Shown here: positions 33,474-42,768 of the stretch, piece by piece
Layout of the letters: each line of letters starts with the position of its first letter
Numbering within the stretch: position 1 is the first letter of the stretch
Source of the DNA: an uncultured Bacillota bacterium
GTDB taxonomy: Bacteria > Bacillota_I > Bacilli_A > RFN20 > CAG-826
Direction: 5' to 3'
NCBI GenBank assembly: GCA_949287245.1
Contig: CASEFL010000002.1
Location: 1-64,000, forward strand
Length of the DNA: 64,000 bases
The notes under the pieces: generated by a model
Told to the model about the DNA's origin: nothing
Databases searched by the model: none
Seen by the model: only the letters and a program-made list of their open reading frames with translations
Position numbers and translations under genes: made by a program

Positions 33474-36106
33474 TATTCTACCTCATCAGGAGTAGGGTTA
33501 TGAAGGGAAGAGGTGTCTTCTTGCCCGCTTTCTAAGCTAGGATTTATTTCCTCTTCTACTATCACTTCCTCTTCGTTTTCTTCTTGATGAGGGAGAATGG
33601 TTAAAGAGGCAACTTTTTGCCGACCTTCTAACCGAATAATCTTTACTCCTTGGGTATTTCTGCCGGCAATTTTCACTTGACTTAAAGGAGTGCGAATAAC
33701 AATTCCTTGGGTGGTGATGACCATTAAATCTTCATCTCCTTGGACAGCGCGCATAGCGGTCAATTCGCCATTTTTCTCGCCCATCTTTAAAGATAAAACA
33801 CCTTTTGCTCCACGGGAAGTTAAACGATACCCATCGTAATGATGACTTGTCCCGTCTTCATCAACAACCGTTGTGTCTTTCGCATAACTAATTTTTCCAT
33901 ACCCTTTATCGGTAAGAACTAAAATGCGATCTCCTTCTAAGGAGGTTGTAATATCAACGGCGCGTTCACCTTCTCCTAGCGAAATTCCTTTCACTCCAGC
34001 AGCACTTCTCCCCATAGAGCGAACATCTTCTTCATGGAAACTACAAACTCTTCCTGATGAAGAGGCAAGGGAAATAATTGCTGCGCCGTTTGTTCTTTTT
34101 ACATCTAAAAGGGCATCTTCTTCTTTTAAGGTTAATGCTCGTTTTCCGTTAACGTTAATGCGTTCAAACTCTTGTAGAGGTGTGCGTTTTACTACTCCAT
34201 TTACGCTAGCAAAGAATAAATAATCGCTTTCTGGGTAGTCATCGCAAGCAACAATAGAAACAATTTTTTCTTCTTCCTCTAATTTTAATAAGTTAACAAT
34301 TGGTAAACCTTTCGCATCACGCGACCCTTCAGGAAGAGCGTATCCTCTCATTCGATAAACTTTTCCTAAAGAAGAGAAGAAAAGAAGGTCCGTATGGGTT
34401 TTTGTGTGCACAAGAATGTTTACCATATCTCCTGCTGTTGTTTTAATACCTGTTACCCCTCTTCCTCCACGATTTTGGGTTCTAAAGGTATCATCATCCA
34501 TTCTTTTGATATAGCCATTCTTTGTTAAAACAACAACAATGTCTTTTTCAGGAATTAAAGATTCTGAGTCAATATCCGCAAGTTCGTTACTAATTTCTGT
34601 TAAACGCTTATCTCCATATTTTCTCTTAATCTCACTGATTTCTTGAATAAAGAGATCAACAATATTTTCTCGAGAAGATAAAAGATTTTGATAACCAGCA
34701 ATGGTGGCTTTTAATTCATTTAATTCTCCACGAAGTTTTTCTTGTTCTAGGCCTTGCAAACGTCTAAGTGTCATTGCCAAAATCGCTTGGCATTGATCTT
34801 CTGTTAATCCAAATCGTTCCCCTAAACGAGAAATAGATTCTTCATCGTTATTTGAATTACGAATAATTGAGATAACCTCATCAATTTCATCGTGAGCAAT
34901 AATTAAGCCTTCAACAATGTGTGAACGTTTTGCGTCACGATTTAAACGATATTTTGTTCTTCTTGTTAATACATCTATTTGGAAATCGATGTAATTTTGA
35001 AGAAGTTCTTTCATTCCTAAAGTTTTTGGTTCACCTTTGACTAAGCAAAGATTAATTACTCCAAAATTCACTTGTAATTGAGTGTGTTTTAAAAGGTTAT
35101 TCATCACAACTTCAGGAATAAAGCCATGTTTAATTTCAATAATGACACGAATCCCTGCTTTATTCGATTCATCTCGTAAATCAGAAATCCCGTCAATCAC
35201 TTTATCGCGAACAAGTTTCGCAATTTCTTCAACCATTGCACTCTTATTCACTTGATAAGGGATTTCACTCACAATAATTCTTGAACGCCCGTTTGTAGTT
35301 TCTTCAATCTCATAACGAGAACGAATAGAAAAGGTGCCGACACCGGTTTCAAAATAATCGTGAATACCTTTTCTTCCTAAAAGAATTCCTCCTGTAGGAA
35401 AATCAGGTCCCGGTAAATATTGTTGCATAATTTCTAATGCACTTAATTCAGGGTTTTTTGCTAAGGCAACTAAAGCATCAATTGTCTCAGAAAGATTGTG
35501 AGGAGGCATGTTTGTTGCCATACCAACAGCAATCCCTTGGGCACCATTGACAATAAGATTTGGGAAACGAGACGGCAAGACAACTGGTTCTTTTTCTGTA
35601 CCGTCATAATTGTCCATCCAATCTACCGTATCTTCATCTAAATCACGGACCATTTCGGTTGCTAAACGCGCCATTCTTGCTTCGGTATAACGCATGGCCG
35701 CTGCTTCATCTCCGTCAATTGAACCAAAGTTCCCGTGTCCATCCACAAGGGGATAACGCAAAGAGAATCCTTGCGCCATACGAACAAGAGTTAAATACAA
35801 AGCGGAGTCGCCATGAGGGTGAAAACGCCCCATCACATCACCAACTACTTTCGCGCATTTTCGATAAGGCTTTCCTGGTAGCATTCCTGTATTTTGCATA
35901 CCATAAATGACCCGTCTTTGTACTGGCTTTAAACCATCACATACATCAGGAATAGCTCGTGATGTAATTACCGACATCGAGTAGGCTAAGAAAGCAGACC
36001 GAACCTCTTCAACAATTTCTCGGTCACTTAAACCGGTATCAATTCCTGCTTTAGGAAGATCATCAGTCTCTTCTACAACTTGCTCTTTTTTCTCTTCATC
36101 TTTCAT
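33473..36106 (-). CDS. gyrA: DNA gyrase subunit A
   Basis: The breakage-reunion subunit of gyrase (877 aa). The active-site Tyr lies in A-A-A-M-R-Y-T-E-A-R-M. The quinolone region contains H-P-H-G-D-S-A-L-Y. The C-terminal domain has the GyrA box as Q-N-R-G-G-R-G, where Q-R-R-G-G-K-G is more usual, followed by six-bladed-propeller repeats and a long acidic tail (E-E-N-E-E-E-V-I-V-E-E-E). It overlaps the next gene by 1 bp and follows gyrB by 12 nt. Confidence 0.97.
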   Translation of the reverse strand: MKDEEKKEQVVEETDDLPKAGIDTGLSDREIVEEVRSAFLAYSMSVITSRAIPDVCDGLKPVQRRVIYGMQNTGMLPGKPYRKCAKVVGDVMGRFHPHGDSALYLTLVRMAQGFSLRYPLVDGHGNFGSIDGDEAAAMRYTEARMARLATEMVRDLDEDTVDWMDNYDGTEKEPVVLPSRFPNLIVNGAQGIAVGMATNMPPHNLSETIDALVALAKNPELSALEIMQQYLPGPDFPTGGILLGRKGIHDYFETGVGTFSIRSRYEIEETTNGRSRIIVSEIPYQVNKSAMVEEIAKLVRDKVIDGISDLRDESNKAGIRVIIEIKHGFIPEVVMNNLLKHTQLQVNFGVINLCLVKGEPKTLGMKELLQNYIDFQIDVLTRRTKYRLNRDAKRSHIVEGLIIAHDEIDEVISIIRNSNNDEESISRLGERFGLTEDQCQAILAMTLRRLQGLEQEKLRGELNELKATIAGYQNLLSSRENIVDLFIQEISEIKRKYGDKRLTEISNELADIDSESLIPEKDIVVVLTKNGYIKRMDDDTFRTQNRGGRGVTGIKTTAGDMVNILVHTKTHTDLLFFSSLGKVYRMRGYALPEGSRDAKGLPIVNLLKLEEEEKIVSIVACDDYPESDYLFFASVNGVVKRTPLQEFERINVNGKRALTLKEEDALLDVKRTNGAAIISLASSSGRVCSFHEEDVRSMGRSAAGVKGISLGEGERAVDITTSLEGDRILVLTDKGYGKISYAKDTTVVDEDGTSHHYDGYRLTSRGAKGVLSLKMGEKNGELTAMRAVQGDEDLMVITTQGIVIRTPLSQVKIAGRNTQGVKIIRLEGRQKVASLTILPHQEENEEEVIVEEEINPSLESGQEDTSSLHNPTPDEVE

Positions 36107-36118
36107 AATCTAGCCTCC

Positions 36119-38161
36119 TTAAATATCCAAATTCTCCGCAAAACGGGCATTTTCGGAAATAAATTGCTTTCTTGGTAAAACATCTTCACCCATTAAATCA
36201 CTAAAGATTTTCTCTGCTTGTGCAGCATCATCAACAGTAATACGAATCATTTTTCGCACCTCAGGATTCATTGTTGTCTCCCAAAGTTGTTCTGGATTCA
36301 TTTCTCCTAATCCTTTATAACGTTGGACAGGGTGACCATCTTTTAACTGTAAAGCGCGTTTAAGTTTTTCTAATTCTAAATCGTTATAAGCGTAGTAAGC
36401 ACTGCCTTTATAATCCACTTTGTAAAGAGGGGGTTGTGCAATGTACACATATCCCCCTTCAATTAATGGGCGCATAAAGCGGTAGAAGAAAGTTAAAAGC
36501 AAAATACGGATATGATCGCCATCAACATCAGCATCGGTCATGATCACAATTTTATGATAACGAATCTTTGTGGCGTCAAAATTTTCACGAATCCCGCCGC
36601 CAATTGCTTGAATCATATTTCCGATTTCAACGTTTTTAAAAATGTGTTCTTCTCTTGCTTTTTCAACGTTTAAAATTTTTCCTCTTAAAGGAAGAACCGC
36701 TTGTGTTTCCCGGTCACGGCCATTTTTAGCGGAACCTCCTGCGGAATTTCCCTCAACAATATAAAGTTCACATTTTTCTGGATCTCGAGAAGAACAGTCC
36801 GCCAATTTTCCTGGTAAAGAGGAAATTCCTAAAGCATCTTTTCTTGCTGTTTCTCTTGCTTTTTGTGCGGCAATTCTGCCTCTTGCAGCAAGTTTTGCTT
36901 TTTCAATAATCGCTTTTCCTGCTACCGGATGCTCCATAAGGTATTGCATAAGTTGTGTGCCAACAATCGAAGAAACGATTTTTCGGACTTCACTATTCCC
37001 TAATTTTGTTTTTGTTTGCCCTTCATATTGTGGGTTTGGATGTTTAGCAGAAATAACGCAAGTTAACCCTTCACGACAATCGTCGGTAGTAAGATTAGGA
37101 TCTTTCTCACTTAAGAGTTTCATTTTTCGTGCATAATCATTTAATGTGCGATTTAAGGCAAGATTAAACCCTTCAACATGGGTACCACCTTCTTTTGTGG
37201 AAATGTTGTTACAGAAAGAATAAATTCCATCAGTAGTGTAATAATCTGTCCACTGCATGGCAATTTCTGCATAAATCCTTAATTCCTCACCGCCAACAAG
37301 AGTAACTTGTTCGGCTCCTTGACAATAAATAACATCAGGATTTATGGCATTCTTTCCGGAATTGATAAAGGAAACATATTCACGAATTCCTCCGTTATAA
37401 AGGAAAGATTCTTGTAAGTTTGGTTCTACACGAGAATCAGTAATAGAAATCTCTACTCCACCATTTAAAAAAGCCATTTGCCGTAAATGATTTTTAATGG
37501 TTTCGTATTGATAATGAGTTGTTTCGGTAAAAATAGTAGGATCAGGCTTAAAAGTTACTTTTGTTCCATGTTCTTCATTAGAAACATCACCAATTCTTTC
37601 TAAATGTTCAACGATATTTCCGCCATTTTCAAAACGAGTGCGATATAAGCCGCCTTCTTTTGCCACTTCAACTTCACACCAAGAAGATAAAGCATTGACA
37701 ACAGAGGCACCAACACCATGTAGTCCACCAGACACTTTATATCCGCCGCCACTTCCGAATTTGCCACCAGCGTGAAGAATAGTAAAGGCTGTTTCAACAC
37801 CCGATAACCCTGAATCATGAACGATATCAACAGGAATTCCCCGCCCATTATCCGTTACCGTGATTGATTCATCTTTATTAATGATGACGTTTATTTTTGT
37901 GCAGTACCCTGCTAAAGCTTCATCAATTGCATTATCAACAATCTCCCATACTAAATGGTGAAGACCAGCAGAGGCTGTTGTTCCAATATACATTCCCGGT
38001 CTTTTGCGAACTGGTTCTAAGCCTTGTAAAACTTGAATGTTTTCAGCAGTATAAAGTTCATCTGCCTTTTCGATGGTTCGCTCGTTGGTTGGAACTTCTA
38101 CTTGTCCATAAGTAATTCCATCTTCCTTCTCAACGACAGAATCTTTTTTCTCTTCTTCCAT
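36119..38161 (-). CDS. gyrB: DNA gyrase subunit B
   Basis: The ATPase subunit of gyrase (680 aa). The GHKL ATP site is E-I-V-D-N-A-I-D-E-A with D-N-G-R-G-I-P and G-L-H-G-V-G-A-S-V-V-N-A-L-S. The TOPRIM domain has V-E-G-N-S-A-G-G-S-A and D-A-D-V-D-G-D-H-I-R. The N-terminus carries an extra acidic 30-residue lead before D-E-L-Y-T-A-E-N-I-Q-V-L. AGGAGG precedes the ATG. It is 20 nt after recF. Confidence 0.98.
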   Translation of the reverse strand: MEEEKKDSVVEKEDGITYGQVEVPTNERTIEKADELYTAENIQVLQGLEPVRKRPGMYIGTTASAGLHHLVWEIVDNAIDEALAGYCTKINVIINKDESITVTDNGRGIPVDIVHDSGLSGVETAFTILHAGGKFGSGGGYKVSGGLHGVGASVVNALSSWCEVEVAKEGGLYRTRFENGGNIVEHLERIGDVSNEEHGTKVTFKPDPTIFTETTHYQYETIKNHLRQMAFLNGGVEISITDSRVEPNLQESFLYNGGIREYVSFINSGKNAINPDVIYCQGAEQVTLVGGEELRIYAEIAMQWTDYYTTDGIYSFCNNISTKEGGTHVEGFNLALNRTLNDYARKMKLLSEKDPNLTTDDCREGLTCVISAKHPNPQYEGQTKTKLGNSEVRKIVSSIVGTQLMQYLMEHPVAGKAIIEKAKLAARGRIAAQKARETARKDALGISSLPGKLADCSSRDPEKCELYIVEGNSAGGSAKNGRDRETQAVLPLRGKILNVEKAREEHIFKNVEIGNMIQAIGGGIRENFDATKIRYHKIVIMTDADVDGDHIRILLLTFFYRFMRPLIEGGYVYIAQPPLYKVDYKGSAYYAYNDLELEKLKRALQLKDGHPVQRYKGLGEMNPEQLWETTMNPEVRKMIRITVDDAAQAEKIFSDLMGEDVLPRKQFISENARFAENLDI

Positions 38162-38181
38162 ATTTAAGCCTCCTATTGAGA

Positions 38182-39216
38182 TTAAAGGGTAATTGTTTTT
38201 GAGCCATAAATATGCGGCTCTGTTCCAGTTAGAAAGGTTTGTCCTAGCTGCGGGAGAAATTTTGCTAAATTCGCTCCATGTTTTGCGTCAAGTTCCCCGA
38301 AGACATCATCAAGAATTGCTACTGGCTTTTTCTCTTCAGAAAATAAAAGAGAAGGGGAAATTTTAAGTGCCAACGCTAAAAGTCGACCCTCTCCTTGGGA
38401 AGCAAAATTGCTTGCCTCTTTTTCATCTAGCATAACCATAAAGTCTTCACGATGCGGTCCAACTTGTGTCATTCCAGCAAGACGATCACGTTCTTTATAT
38501 TTTTCATAAAGAGTAATTGCTTTCTCTTCAAAGTTTTCCTCTTCTAAGAAAGGTCGATAAAGAAGTGAAACGGTTCTCTTTTCTCCAAAAAGAGCGTTTG
38601 CAGTCTTTTTGAATAAAGGCTCAAGTTGAGAAAGGAACTTTTTTCGATAAGAAACAATAACTTTTTCTTCTTTAATGAGTTGTTTTGTTAATGTTTCTAG
38701 CATTAATTCATCCTTAATGCTTTTTAATACAGCATTTCTTTCTAGCAAAAGATGACGGAACGATCGTAGAGCCATTAAGTATTCAGGAGAAATTTTTGCA
38801 AGACTCTCATCAAGGAAGAGGCGTCTCACCCCTGGAGAAGCACGGAAGAAGTGAGTATCTTCTGGAGTGAACAAGACGGTATTAAACATTCCTGATAACT
38901 CCGATAAACGAGAAAGAGGAGAACTATTAATTAGAACAGCACGCCCACTTTCTTTTAGGATAATCTCAATCTTCTTAGAAATTCCTGCTTCTTCAATTTC
39001 TCCTTTGATGTAAGCTTCTTTTGTTCCGAATTCAAGCATGTTCTTTATCTCGTTTGTCCGCCAACTTCTAGCAAGAGACAAAAGATAAATCGCTTCGACA
39101 AGATTGCTTTTTCCTGTTCCATTCCCTCCAACAATTTCATTTACTTGAGGAGAAAAGGAAACGGATAAGCGATGGTGGTTTCGGAACTGACGAAGTGCGA
39201 GAGTTTTAAGAATCAT
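38182..39216 (-). CDS. recF: DNA replication and repair protein RecF
   Basis: An SMC-like ATPase that helps load RecA at gaps (344 aa). Walker A is G-G-N-G-T-G-K-S-N-L-V-E-A-I. The signature region is S-Q-G-E-G-R-L-L-A-L-A-L-K and Walker B is P-V-A-I-L-D-D-V-F-G-E-L-D. The ATG overlaps the upstream S4 gene by 4 bp. Confidence 0.96.
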   Translation of the reverse strand: MILKTLALRQFRNHHRLSVSFSPQVNEIVGGNGTGKSNLVEAIYLLSLARSWRTNEIKNMLEFGTKEAYIKGEIEEAGISKKIEIILKESGRAVLINSSPLSRLSELSGMFNTVLFTPEDTHFFRASPGVRRLFLDESLAKISPEYLMALRSFRHLLLERNAVLKSIKDELMLETLTKQLIKEEKVIVSYRKKFLSQLEPLFKKTANALFGEKRTVSLLYRPFLEEENFEEKAITLYEKYKERDRLAGMTQVGPHREDFMVMLDEKEASNFASQGEGRLLALALKISPSLLFSEEKKPVAILDDVFGELDAKHGANLAKFLPQLGQTFLTGTEPHIYGSKTITL

Positions 39217-39443
39217 TCTTCTTTTTCTTCAAGAAGAAGAATTTCTTCAAAAATTTTGATTTCATCACCTTTGTGAAGTTTTCTTCCTCTTCTTGTTTCT
39301 TTTTCTCCATTCACAAAAACATCATTACAAGCAAGGAAAGTTTTTGCCTCCCCTCCTTCTTGAATGATGTCAGCAAACTTTATTAGTTGCCCTAAGGTAA
39401 TTTCCTTAGTGTGAATTTTAATAATTGTTCTTTTTGGCTCCAC
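39213..39443 (-). CDS. yaaA: S4-domain RNA-binding protein (YaaA/RlbA type)
   Basis: A 76-residue S4 protein with the core I-T-L-G-Q-L-I-K-F-A-D...N-D-V-F-V-N-G-E-K-E-T-R-R-G-R-K-L-H-K-G-D-E-I. It is found between dnaN and recF across Bacilli. It starts with GTG at 39443. No Shine-Dalgarno is present. TAAAAT lies 6 nt upstream and the palindrome TACTACGTAGTA lies just before it, so it may be leaderless and regulated. Together with recF, gyrB and gyrA it forms a transcript separate from dnaN. Confidence 0.9.
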   Translation of the reverse strand: MEPKRTIIKIHTKEITLGQLIKFADIIQEGGEAKTFLACNDVFVNGEKETRRGRKLHKGDEIKIFEEILLLEEKEE

Positions 39444-39466
39444 GTTATTATTTTACTACGTAGTAG
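39444..39466 (-). promoter_or_regulatory. Promoter-like -10 with palindrome before yaaA
   Basis: The minus strand reads TAAAAT (39455-39450), AATAAC, then the GTG start. The 12-bp palindrome TACTACGTAGTA overlaps the upstream edge of the -10, a likely operator. The DnaN terminator lies just before it. Confidence 0.4.
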
Positions 39467-39483
39467 TAAAAAAGACTAGCAAA

Positions 39484-39510
39484 GAAAAAGAGACGCTTAA
39501 AGCGCCTCTA
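39484..39510 (-). terminator. Terminator after dnaN
   Basis: On the minus strand GAGGCGCTT pairs with AAGCGTCTC (one G-T pair), followed by TTTTTC. It lies about 20 nt after the dnaN stop and separates dnaN from the yaaA-recF-gyrBA group. Confidence 0.8.
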
Positions 39511-39529
39511 AAATGATTTTTACTTCAAT

Positions 39530-40660
39530 TTATCTCGTCTTCATTGGTGTGATAATTTCTAAAATACTATCATCATCTGGATTTCGTAAAACAAAGGGTT
39601 TCATTTCCCCAAGGAAACTAATAGTAATGGATTCTGAACCTAAAACACGGATGGCCGCAGTCATGTAATCACAATTCATTGCTACTGTTAATGGATTCCC
39701 ACTAAATTCAAAAGTTTCAATCGCTTCTGTTGCCGCACCGTTAGCATCAGAAGAAGAAGATACAGTAAGAGAGTCTTGATCCATTGTTAAACGGACAACT
39801 TTTGTTTTTTCATTAATAAGTAAAACAGATACACGTTCTAAAGCGGCGATAAGCTGCCGCGAAGAAACGTCTAAATGACGGGTAAAAGATCCAGCAGAAT
39901 AATTAGGAGAAGCAGGGAAAGCGCCGCTAATTAACCGGGTAGTGACAACGGTGTTTCCAAAAGAGAATACCGCACGATCTTCGCCGGCAGAAAAATATAC
40001 CTCACCCACGCCATCAAACATTCGCACAATTTCTTTTAATGCATCAGCAGGAATGTTTGCTTTTAAACTTAACTCTGGATCGCAAGGGATTGATTTTTTT
40101 GATAGACGAGCGCCATCTGTGCCAATGGCAGTAAGTGTTCCGTTTGAAGCAGTTAAATTAATTCCTCGCAAACTCGCATAAAGAAGTCTTGTTCCTGAAG
40201 CGGCAGCAAAGGCGGTATCATCAACAAGTTCAATTAAGGTTGGCGCTGGTAAAATAAAAGGAGTACCAGCCGGCTCTAAATCAATATCTGGATATTCTTC
40301 TGCATCAATGCATCGTGGTTCAAATTTTGTTTTGCCTGAAATTAACCGTGAATAATCTCCATCAATAACTTCAAAAGTTACTTCTTCTGATTCTAGACGA
40401 CGGATAATGTCGTTAAATAAGCGCGCTGAAACAAGTGTTGATCCCTCAGTAGTATCTTTTAAAACGATTTCGCCATTGACTTCAAAAGGAATATAAGTCC
40501 AAATTGAGATACTTCCATTGCTTGCTGTTAGTTCTAATCCTTTTGAAGAAACTTCCATTTTATAATTTTGTAATAAATTATTTGCGGTAAGACTAGGAAT
40601 TGCTCTAGAGGCGATATTAACGGCTTTTGCTAATTGTTCTCGTTTAATGGTGAATCTCAT
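39530..40660 (-). CDS. dnaN: DNA polymerase III beta subunit (sliding clamp)
   Basis: The ring-shaped processivity clamp (376 aa). The N-terminal M-R-F-T-I-K-R-E-Q-L-A-K-A-V-N-I-A-S-R-A, three repeated clamp domains and the C-terminal M-T-P-M-K-T-R-type end (I-I-T-P-M-K-T-R) are typical. AAGGAG precedes the ATG by 6 nt. The gap to dnaA holds part of the origin. Confidence 0.97.
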   Translation of the reverse strand: MRFTIKREQLAKAVNIASRAIPSLTANNLLQNYKMEVSSKGLELTASNGSISIWTYIPFEVNGEIVLKDTTEGSTLVSARLFNDIIRRLESEEVTFEVIDGDYSRLISGKTKFEPRCIDAEEYPDIDLEPAGTPFILPAPTLIELVDDTAFAAASGTRLLYASLRGINLTASNGTLTAIGTDGARLSKKSIPCDPELSLKANIPADALKEIVRMFDGVGEVYFSAGEDRAVFSFGNTVVTTRLISGAFPASPNYSAGSFTRHLDVSSRQLIAALERVSVLLINEKTKVVRLTMDQDSLTVSSSSDANGAATEAIETFEFSGNPLTVAMNCDYMTAAIRVLGSESITISFLGEMKPFVLRNPDDDSILEIITPMKTR

Positions 40661-40695
40661 ATGCGCTCCTTGTTCTTTATTATTTTATTCTTTTT

Positions 40696-40746
40696 AATTA
40701 ATAGTAATAATAAGCTTATCGAAATTGTGGATAACTTTGTGGATAA
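40696..40746 (-). other. oriC unwinding region between dnaA and dnaN
   Basis: Two perfect DnaA boxes TTATCCACA (minus strand; 40746-40738 and 40734-40726) lie 3 nt apart. They are followed by a short linker and then the 3-nt-periodic run TTATTATTACTATTAATT (40713-40696). This matches the plan of the B. subtilis basal unwinding element: tandem boxes, then DnaA-trios, then AT-rich DNA. The AT-rich continuation reaches the dnaN leader. The trio assignment is inference from pattern and position. Confidence 0.7.
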
Positions 40747-40792
40747 CTCACTTTTAACTATTTTTACATTTCCCACAAAAAAGTAGATTTTA

Positions 40793-42151
40793 TCAAAGTT
40801 TTAACTTTGCCTCTAAACGTTTCACGGCACGGGCTAACTCGGGGTCATCTTTCAACGATTTTTCCACTTTTTCTACACCATTAATCACAGTTGTGTGGTC
40901 GCGTCCTCCTAACGCTGCCCCAATTTTGGCAAACGGGGCATCTAAAAGATCACGACATATATACATAGTGATATGTCTTGCTAAGGCAACTTGAGCTGTA
41001 CGAATTTTGCTAGTTAATTGGCTTATCGTTAAACCGTAATAAGTAGCGACAGTTGAAATCACCTTTTCGATTGAAAGAGTTTGTAAATCGTCACGAACTT
41101 CTGCTAGAGGATTTACAGCAGCAACAGCAGTTTTTAAATCAATATGTTTTGTGGGGGCTAAATTCACAGCATGGAACAAAAGCCTTGCAAAAGCCCCTTC
41201 TAATTCACGAATATTTTTACCAAATTTATCTGCAAAATAAGTAATAACCTCAGGATCAAACATATCAATATTTAAATTGTTTGCCTCGATTTTTAACTTT
41301 AAAATCGTTTCACAAACCTCTCGTTCAGGGGCGCTAATAGAAAAAGGCAATCCTTGAACAAAACGGGTTTTGAGGCGGTCGCTTAATCCATCAATTTTGT
41401 ATGGATGCTGATCACTGGTTAAAACAATTTGTTTTCCTGAAGAGTAGAACGCATTAAAAATCGAAAAGAACGTTTCTTCCGTACTAGGTTTTTTGGCAAA
41501 AAACTGGATATCATCGACTAAAAGAACGTCAACGTTGTTTGTGAACCAATCCGTAAAAGATGTAGTTTTTTCACCCCGTAAATAACGGGTATATTCTTCA
41601 ACAAAATCATGACTTGTGATGTATAAAGCACGTAAGTCTGGTCTTTTCTCACGGATAGCGTTTCCTATTGCCTGCAATAGATGTGTTTTTCCAAGACCAG
41701 AGTCTCCATAAATTAAAATTGGGTTATACAATTCACCGGGTCGTTCGGAAGCGATTAAAGAGGCTTGATAAGCTTCGCGGTTACTGGCACCAGTTACAAA
41801 GTTTTTAAAAGTGTAAGAAGAATTAAGGTGTGAAGATGAAAAATAGTCGTAATTCGCAGTTATTTTTTCTGCTTTTTTAATTTTTTCTTTGGAAATATAT
41901 TGAACAACAAAGTCGCTTTGCGTCACTTCCTGAAGACATTCGTTGGCTAAATCAAGAAAAGAAGGAGAAGATAAGGTAGCCTCCGCTAAAGAGGAGTTTG
42001 CCACGACATAGACAGTTTTTCCGTCAATATGATCAATATAAGTATCCTGAAAAAAGGGTTCAAAGAACATGGTGTCTTGTATACGTTCTTTTATTAGTTC
42101 TAGTGTTCTGTTCCAAGTTTCAGAAATGGTGGAGTTAGAAATAGCATTCAT
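40793..42151 (-). CDS. dnaA: Chromosomal replication initiator DnaA
   Basis: The AAA+ initiator that binds and opens oriC. The chosen ATG at 42151 gives 452 aa starting M-N-A-I-S-N-S-T, matching the usual domain I start; an upstream ATG would add 24 unmatched residues inside the origin. Walker A is G-D-S-G-L-G-K-T-H, Walker B is V-D-V-L-L-V-D-D-I-Q-F, and the domain IV signature is G-G-R-D-H-T-T-V-I-N-G-V-E-K. No Shine-Dalgarno precedes the ATG; TGA-TACACT lies 10 nt upstream, so the leader would be only a few bases long. Confidence 0.97.
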   Translation of the reverse strand: MNAISNSTISETWNRTLELIKERIQDTMFFEPFFQDTYIDHIDGKTVYVVANSSLAEATLSSPSFLDLANECLQEVTQSDFVVQYISKEKIKKAEKITANYDYFSSSHLNSSYTFKNFVTGASNREAYQASLIASERPGELYNPILIYGDSGLGKTHLLQAIGNAIREKRPDLRALYITSHDFVEEYTRYLRGEKTTSFTDWFTNNVDVLLVDDIQFFAKKPSTEETFFSIFNAFYSSGKQIVLTSDQHPYKIDGLSDRLKTRFVQGLPFSISAPEREVCETILKLKIEANNLNIDMFDPEVITYFADKFGKNIRELEGAFARLLFHAVNLAPTKHIDLKTAVAAVNPLAEVRDDLQTLSIEKVISTVATYYGLTISQLTSKIRTAQVALARHITMYICRDLLDAPFAKIGAALGGRDHTTVINGVEKVEKSLKDDPELARAVKRLEAKLKL

Positions 42152-42197
42152 AACGCGATTGAGTGTATCACGACACGCGCTCATGTGCGAGATGTTA

Positions 42198-42455
42198 TGT
42201 GGATAAGTTAGAGTTATCCACAAATTGTAAAGAGAAAAGAAGCGATATTAACTACTGAATATGTTTTCCACAAAATTATGCTGTGGATAACTAGATATTT
42301 ACAAAACTGTGGATAAAATTTTGTGGATAACTTAGCATTTTCTTTGGTTTATCCACAAAAGTTTTAGTTAAAAACCTTATGTGAAACCGAAATAATTACG
42401 ATTTTTCCACCAAAATGTGGATAAGTAATCAACAACGCTGTGGATATGTGGATAA
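42198..42455. other. oriC DnaA-box cluster upstream of dnaA
   Basis: Perfect 9-mers in either orientation (TGTGGATAA or TTATCCACA) are at 42198, 42214, 42282, 42308, 42322, 42349, 42416 and 42447. One-mismatch copies are at 42264 (TTTTCCACA) and 42439 (TGTGGATAT); the last two overlap by one base. This is the upstream half of a bipartite origin, as in Bacillus. It lies between the divergent dnaA and rpmH genes and also covers the dnaA control region. Confidence 0.95.
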
Positions 42456-42533
42456 CTCTAATAAAAACATAATCTTAAGAATAAGAAAAAATATTTTTTT
42501 CTCTCTTCTTACGCGCACACGTGTATATTTATG

Positions 42534-42562
42534 TTGAGTTGGCGAGGTTCCATTACTATAAT
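42534..42562 (+). promoter_or_regulatory. Promoter of the rpmH-rnpA-yidC operon
   Basis: -35 TTGAGT (42534-42539), 17-nt spacer, -10 TATAAT (42557-42562). It lies just right of the DnaA boxes, 38 nt upstream of the rpmH start. Confidence 0.8.
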
Positions 42563-42599
42563 CACCCGCGCTACTAAGCCATTTCGGAGGATTTAAATT

Positions 42600-42734
42600 A
42601 TGAAAAAAACGTATCAACCATCAAAAATTAAACATGCTCACGTTGCAGGGTTCCGTGCTCGCATGGCCACACATAATGGAAGAAAAGTTTTAGCTCGTCG
42701 TCGTGCAAAAGGTCGCGCTAGAATCTGCGCCTAA
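42600..42734 (+). CDS. rpmH: 50S ribosomal protein L34
   Basis: A 44-residue bL34. It reads [12 protein letters not shown], then the conserved H-x-x-G-F-R-A-R-M-x-T-x-x-G-R-K-V-L-x-R-R-R-A-K-G-R core, ending A-R-I-C-A. GGAGG lies 8 nt before the ATG. It is the first gene rightward from oriC, the universal position. The C-terminal Cys is unusual; most L34 proteins end in R-x-x-L-S/T-A-type residues. Confidence 0.97.
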   Translation: MKKTYQPSKIKHAHVAGFRARMATHNGRKVLARRRAKGRARICA

Positions 42735-42768
42735 TTTTTTGTGAGTCTTTTTAATTAAGGAAGGCGTT

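Noticed and set aside
42152-42223. Longer dnaA with a start at 42223
   Set aside because: The extra 24 residues do not match DnaA and would place coding sequence over DnaA boxes; the ATG at 42151 fits the family.
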